Origin: Chlamydiota bacterium
GTDB taxonomy: Bacteria; Chlamydiota; Chlamydiia; Chlamydiales; Parachlamydiaceae
Reading direction: 5' to 3'
Assembly: GCA_013286645.1 (NCBI GenBank)
Contig: JABDFJ010000016.1
Span: forward strand, 1 to 43,775
DNA length: 43,775 nt
The stretch's first letter is position 1; each line of letters starts with the position of its first letter. Of the stretch, positions 41,942 through 43,775 are shown in pieces. The notes beneath the pieces were generated by a model. It had not been told where the DNA came from. It was given only the letters and a program-made list of their open reading frames with translations, and ran no database searches. The position numbers were made by a program, and so were the translations under genes.

Positions 41942-42658
41942 GTGTCAAAACGAATTTTCCAAAGTTTTCTGGATTTAATTTATCCGCCTCTGTGCTTACA
42001 TTGTAATGCAGCTTTGGGGGTGCACTATGCTATCTTTTGCGAGCATTGCACACAATTATTGCACCCTATTGCGCCTAATGAACGTTGTCCTTATTGCTTC
42101 TCCGCTGATCTGAATGTGGAAAGCGAAAAGTGTTGTCAAAATTGCCGCCAAAAGACGCCTAGTACTGACCGCATGGCTGCTGTATTCGACTATGAAGGGC
42201 CCGCAGCTTCGTTTGTCAAACATTTCAAATATGGAGGGCAGTCGTATCTTGCCAAAGGGGCTGGTGCCTATCTTGTGATGCAGTTTTTGGAGCTAAATTG
42301 GCCCATGCCAGATTGTGTTATTCCTATGCCAATGGCCCCCTTACGTCTTTTTGAGCGCGGGTATAATCAAAGCGTTTTATTGGCTGAAGAGGTGGCGCTT
42401 TTATTGAACAGGCCCATGCATAATATTTTACAAAGGTGTGGCGGAGATTTTAGTCAGGCTGGGTTGAACCATCAGCAGCGCTTGGAATTGCGTAGCGAGG
42501 CATTTTCTGTGAAAGCCAAAGTTAGTCTTTACGATCAAACAGTATTGTTAATTGATGACGTGATGACGACAGGCAGCTCATTGCGCTGTTGTGCAGAGGT
42601 TTTGCAGGAGTTGTGTCCGCAGCATATTTATGCCTTAACCCTTTGTAGAGCCTTATGA
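41942..42658 (+). CDS. comF: ComF family phosphoribosyltransferase-like protein
   Basis: A 238-residue protein with a zinc-finger-like start (C-x2-C pairs in CLHCNAAL, CEHC, CPYC, CQNC) and a phosphoribosyltransferase fold with VLLIDDVMTTGSSL. ComF proteins are linked to DNA uptake and, in some bacteria, to fork-repair steps; the exact reaction is not settled. The start is GTG at 41942 since no in-frame ATG is near. It ends 2 bp before the corA stop (convergent). Confidence 0.92.
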   Translation: MSKRIFQSFLDLIYPPLCLHCNAALGVHYAIFCEHCTQLLHPIAPNERCPYCFSADLNVESEKCCQNCRQKTPSTDRMAAVFDYEGPAASFVKHFKYGGQSYLAKGAGAYLVMQFLELNWPMPDCVIPMPMAPLRLFERGYNQSVLLAEEVALLLNRPMHNILQRCGGDFSQAGLNHQQRLELRSEAFSVKAKVSLYDQTVLLIDDVMTTGSSLRCCAEVLQELCPQHIYALTLCRAL

Positions 42659-42660
42659 AG

Positions 42661-43728
42661 CTATATCCATTTTCTCTTACGGAAGTATAGTAGCATGCCC
42701 ACGGTGATGAGGATCATCACTCCCCAAAGCATAAAATACCCATGTTCATATTTCAATTCAGGCATGTTGACAAAATTCATGCCGTACAAGCTCGTTAAGA
42801 AACCTAACGGAATGAATATTGTTGAGACAATGGTTAATACTTTCATGACTTCATTCATGCGGTTTGTCATGCTTGACATGTAGATATCAAGCATGCCAGC
42901 TGTGATATCACGAAAGCTTTCGATAGTATCAATGGCTTGAATGGTATGATCGTAAACATCTTGGATATACAGCTTGGTTGCGTCTTGTATTAGGGGATAG
43001 TCGCTGTGGCGGAAATTGCTGATGACTTCACGCATAGGCCATACCGATTTGCGTAGCATCATGATTTCGCGGCGTGTTAATTGAATCTTATGCGGTGTAC
43101 CCGGATTTGGTGTGTTGATGAGCTCTTCTTCAAGAGTTTCAAGTTTTTCATCCACTTTTTCAAAGATAAGAAAATAAGAGTCGACGAGGCAGTCAATAAG
43201 AGCGTAGCAAAGGTAGTCTGCGCCACGTTGGCGGATGCGGCTTTTTTCGGGTAGCAGCCGCTCGCGAATGGGATTGAAAACGCTGCTTTTTTCTTCTAAA
43301 AAGGAGATCACATAACTTTTTCCCAGAACGACACTGACTTGTTCCGTTTCAACGCTTTGTGTGGTTTCGTTAAAGGTGAGGATTTGCGCTACGATGTATA
43401 AATGATCTTTATAATTATCTATTTTTGAGCGCTGTCCTACGCTCATGATATCTTCTAGCATTAAGGGATGCATCCCAAAATGACTGCCAATTTTAGATAT
43501 TGTTTCAGTGTCATTGATGCCCACGAGATTTACCCAAGTGATACTTGGGGTATCGAGATACTTTAGGCATTCGTCAAGCGAAGCTTGGTCTTTGACGATG
43601 ATACCGCTGGGATCATATTCGATTAGTGAAATTTTCGTAGGTGTTTTGGAGCCATTTCTTAGTGTAATTAAGGAACCGGGCGGCAGCCCGGCGCGTTGAT
43701 TTCGTTTTTTCAAAAGTTTTGATAGCAT
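42661..43728 (-). CDS. corA: CorA-family magnesium/divalent cation channel
   Basis: A 355-residue protein with a cytosolic alpha/beta domain, a long coiled-coil helix (about 190-285) and two C-terminal membrane segments. The family signature YGMNF follows the first segment, with the acidic loop (NMPELKYEHG) between the two. The C-terminus is basic (RKRKWI), typical of CorA. The upstream 47 bp to the window end hold its leader. Confidence 0.95.
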   Translation of the reverse strand: MLSKLLKKRNQRAGLPPGSLITLRNGSKTPTKISLIEYDPSGIIVKDQASLDECLKYLDTPSITWVNLVGINDTETISKIGSHFGMHPLMLEDIMSVGQRSKIDNYKDHLYIVAQILTFNETTQSVETEQVSVVLGKSYVISFLEEKSSVFNPIRERLLPEKSRIRQRGADYLCYALIDCLVDSYFLIFEKVDEKLETLEEELINTPNPGTPHKIQLTRREIMMLRKSVWPMREVISNFRHSDYPLIQDATKLYIQDVYDHTIQAIDTIESFRDITAGMLDIYMSSMTNRMNEVMKVLTIVSTIFIPLGFLTSLYGMNFVNMPELKYEHGYFMLWGVMILITVGMLLYFRKRKWI

Positions 43729-43775
43729 AAGCGCTGTATAACTTTTTGCTTTTTTGCCGACAACAAAAAACAGAG

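Overview
The window reads as chromosome of a chlamydia-related endosymbiont (an 'environmental' chlamydia, Parachlamydiales-like). The indications are a tiny basic protein of the type shared by Chlamydiae and Verrucomicrobia (20441-20602), a YhhQ-TGT queuine-salvage pair with a eukaryote-like TGT pocket, several eukaryote-like proteins (three protein kinases and an ankyrin-type protein), and an otherwise ordinary bacterial housekeeping background. No rRNA, tRNA, transposase or CRISPR array was seen. The organism call is inference, not proof.

Layout. 1-766: start of a secreted BNR/propeller protein that runs off the left edge. 946-2570: an AbiEi-like/Fic fusion with four 23-bp-period boxes just upstream. 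2721-6459: an ABC exporter with an EF-hand-like loop, then the queuosine pair yhhQ-tgt. 6618-10268: a 1216-residue ankyrin-type protein. 10585-12135: a kinase without the usual beta-3 lysine. 12107-14298: epimerase-like protein, DEDDh exonuclease, YbjN-like protein and small lipoprotein. 14595-15337: MNT/HEPN toxin-antitoxin pair. 15661-19487: two tandem paralogous kinase-like proteins, each with a matched pair of R-x-x-S-x-P motifs. 19902-20822: ybeY and two tiny basic proteins. 21119-24739: secreted lysozyme-like protein, secreted NagZ-type hexosaminidase and a secreted unknown. 25337-28746: chlamydial-type unknowns, HolC, a DUF502 protein. 28752-29699: rluD.

29729-36131 holds the most coherent accessory system: an acyltransferase and a phosphopantetheinyl transferase on the + strand converge on a six-gene - strand operon reading (in transcription order) SDR enoyl reductase, KAS III, FabA-type dehydratase/isomerase, FabZ, KAS II and a dedicated acyl carrier protein. 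Joints are ATGA overlaps or short gaps (8-21 nt). It has everything for a dedicated acyl chain except a ketoreductase and malonyl transferase, which would have to come from housekeeping fatty-acid synthesis. 36545-41846 is one AsmA/TamB-like envelope protein split by a frameshift in a run of nine G. comF and corA close the window.

The intergenic regions are unusual. At least eight carry inverted repeats whose arms are built from short tandem units (6-bp GTGCCC/TTGCCC, 9-bp ATGGACTGN, 9-bp AGGGACNNN) or are long hairpins of 30-145 bp per arm. Their sequences differ but their architecture is the same, and three of them fill convergent gene junctions.
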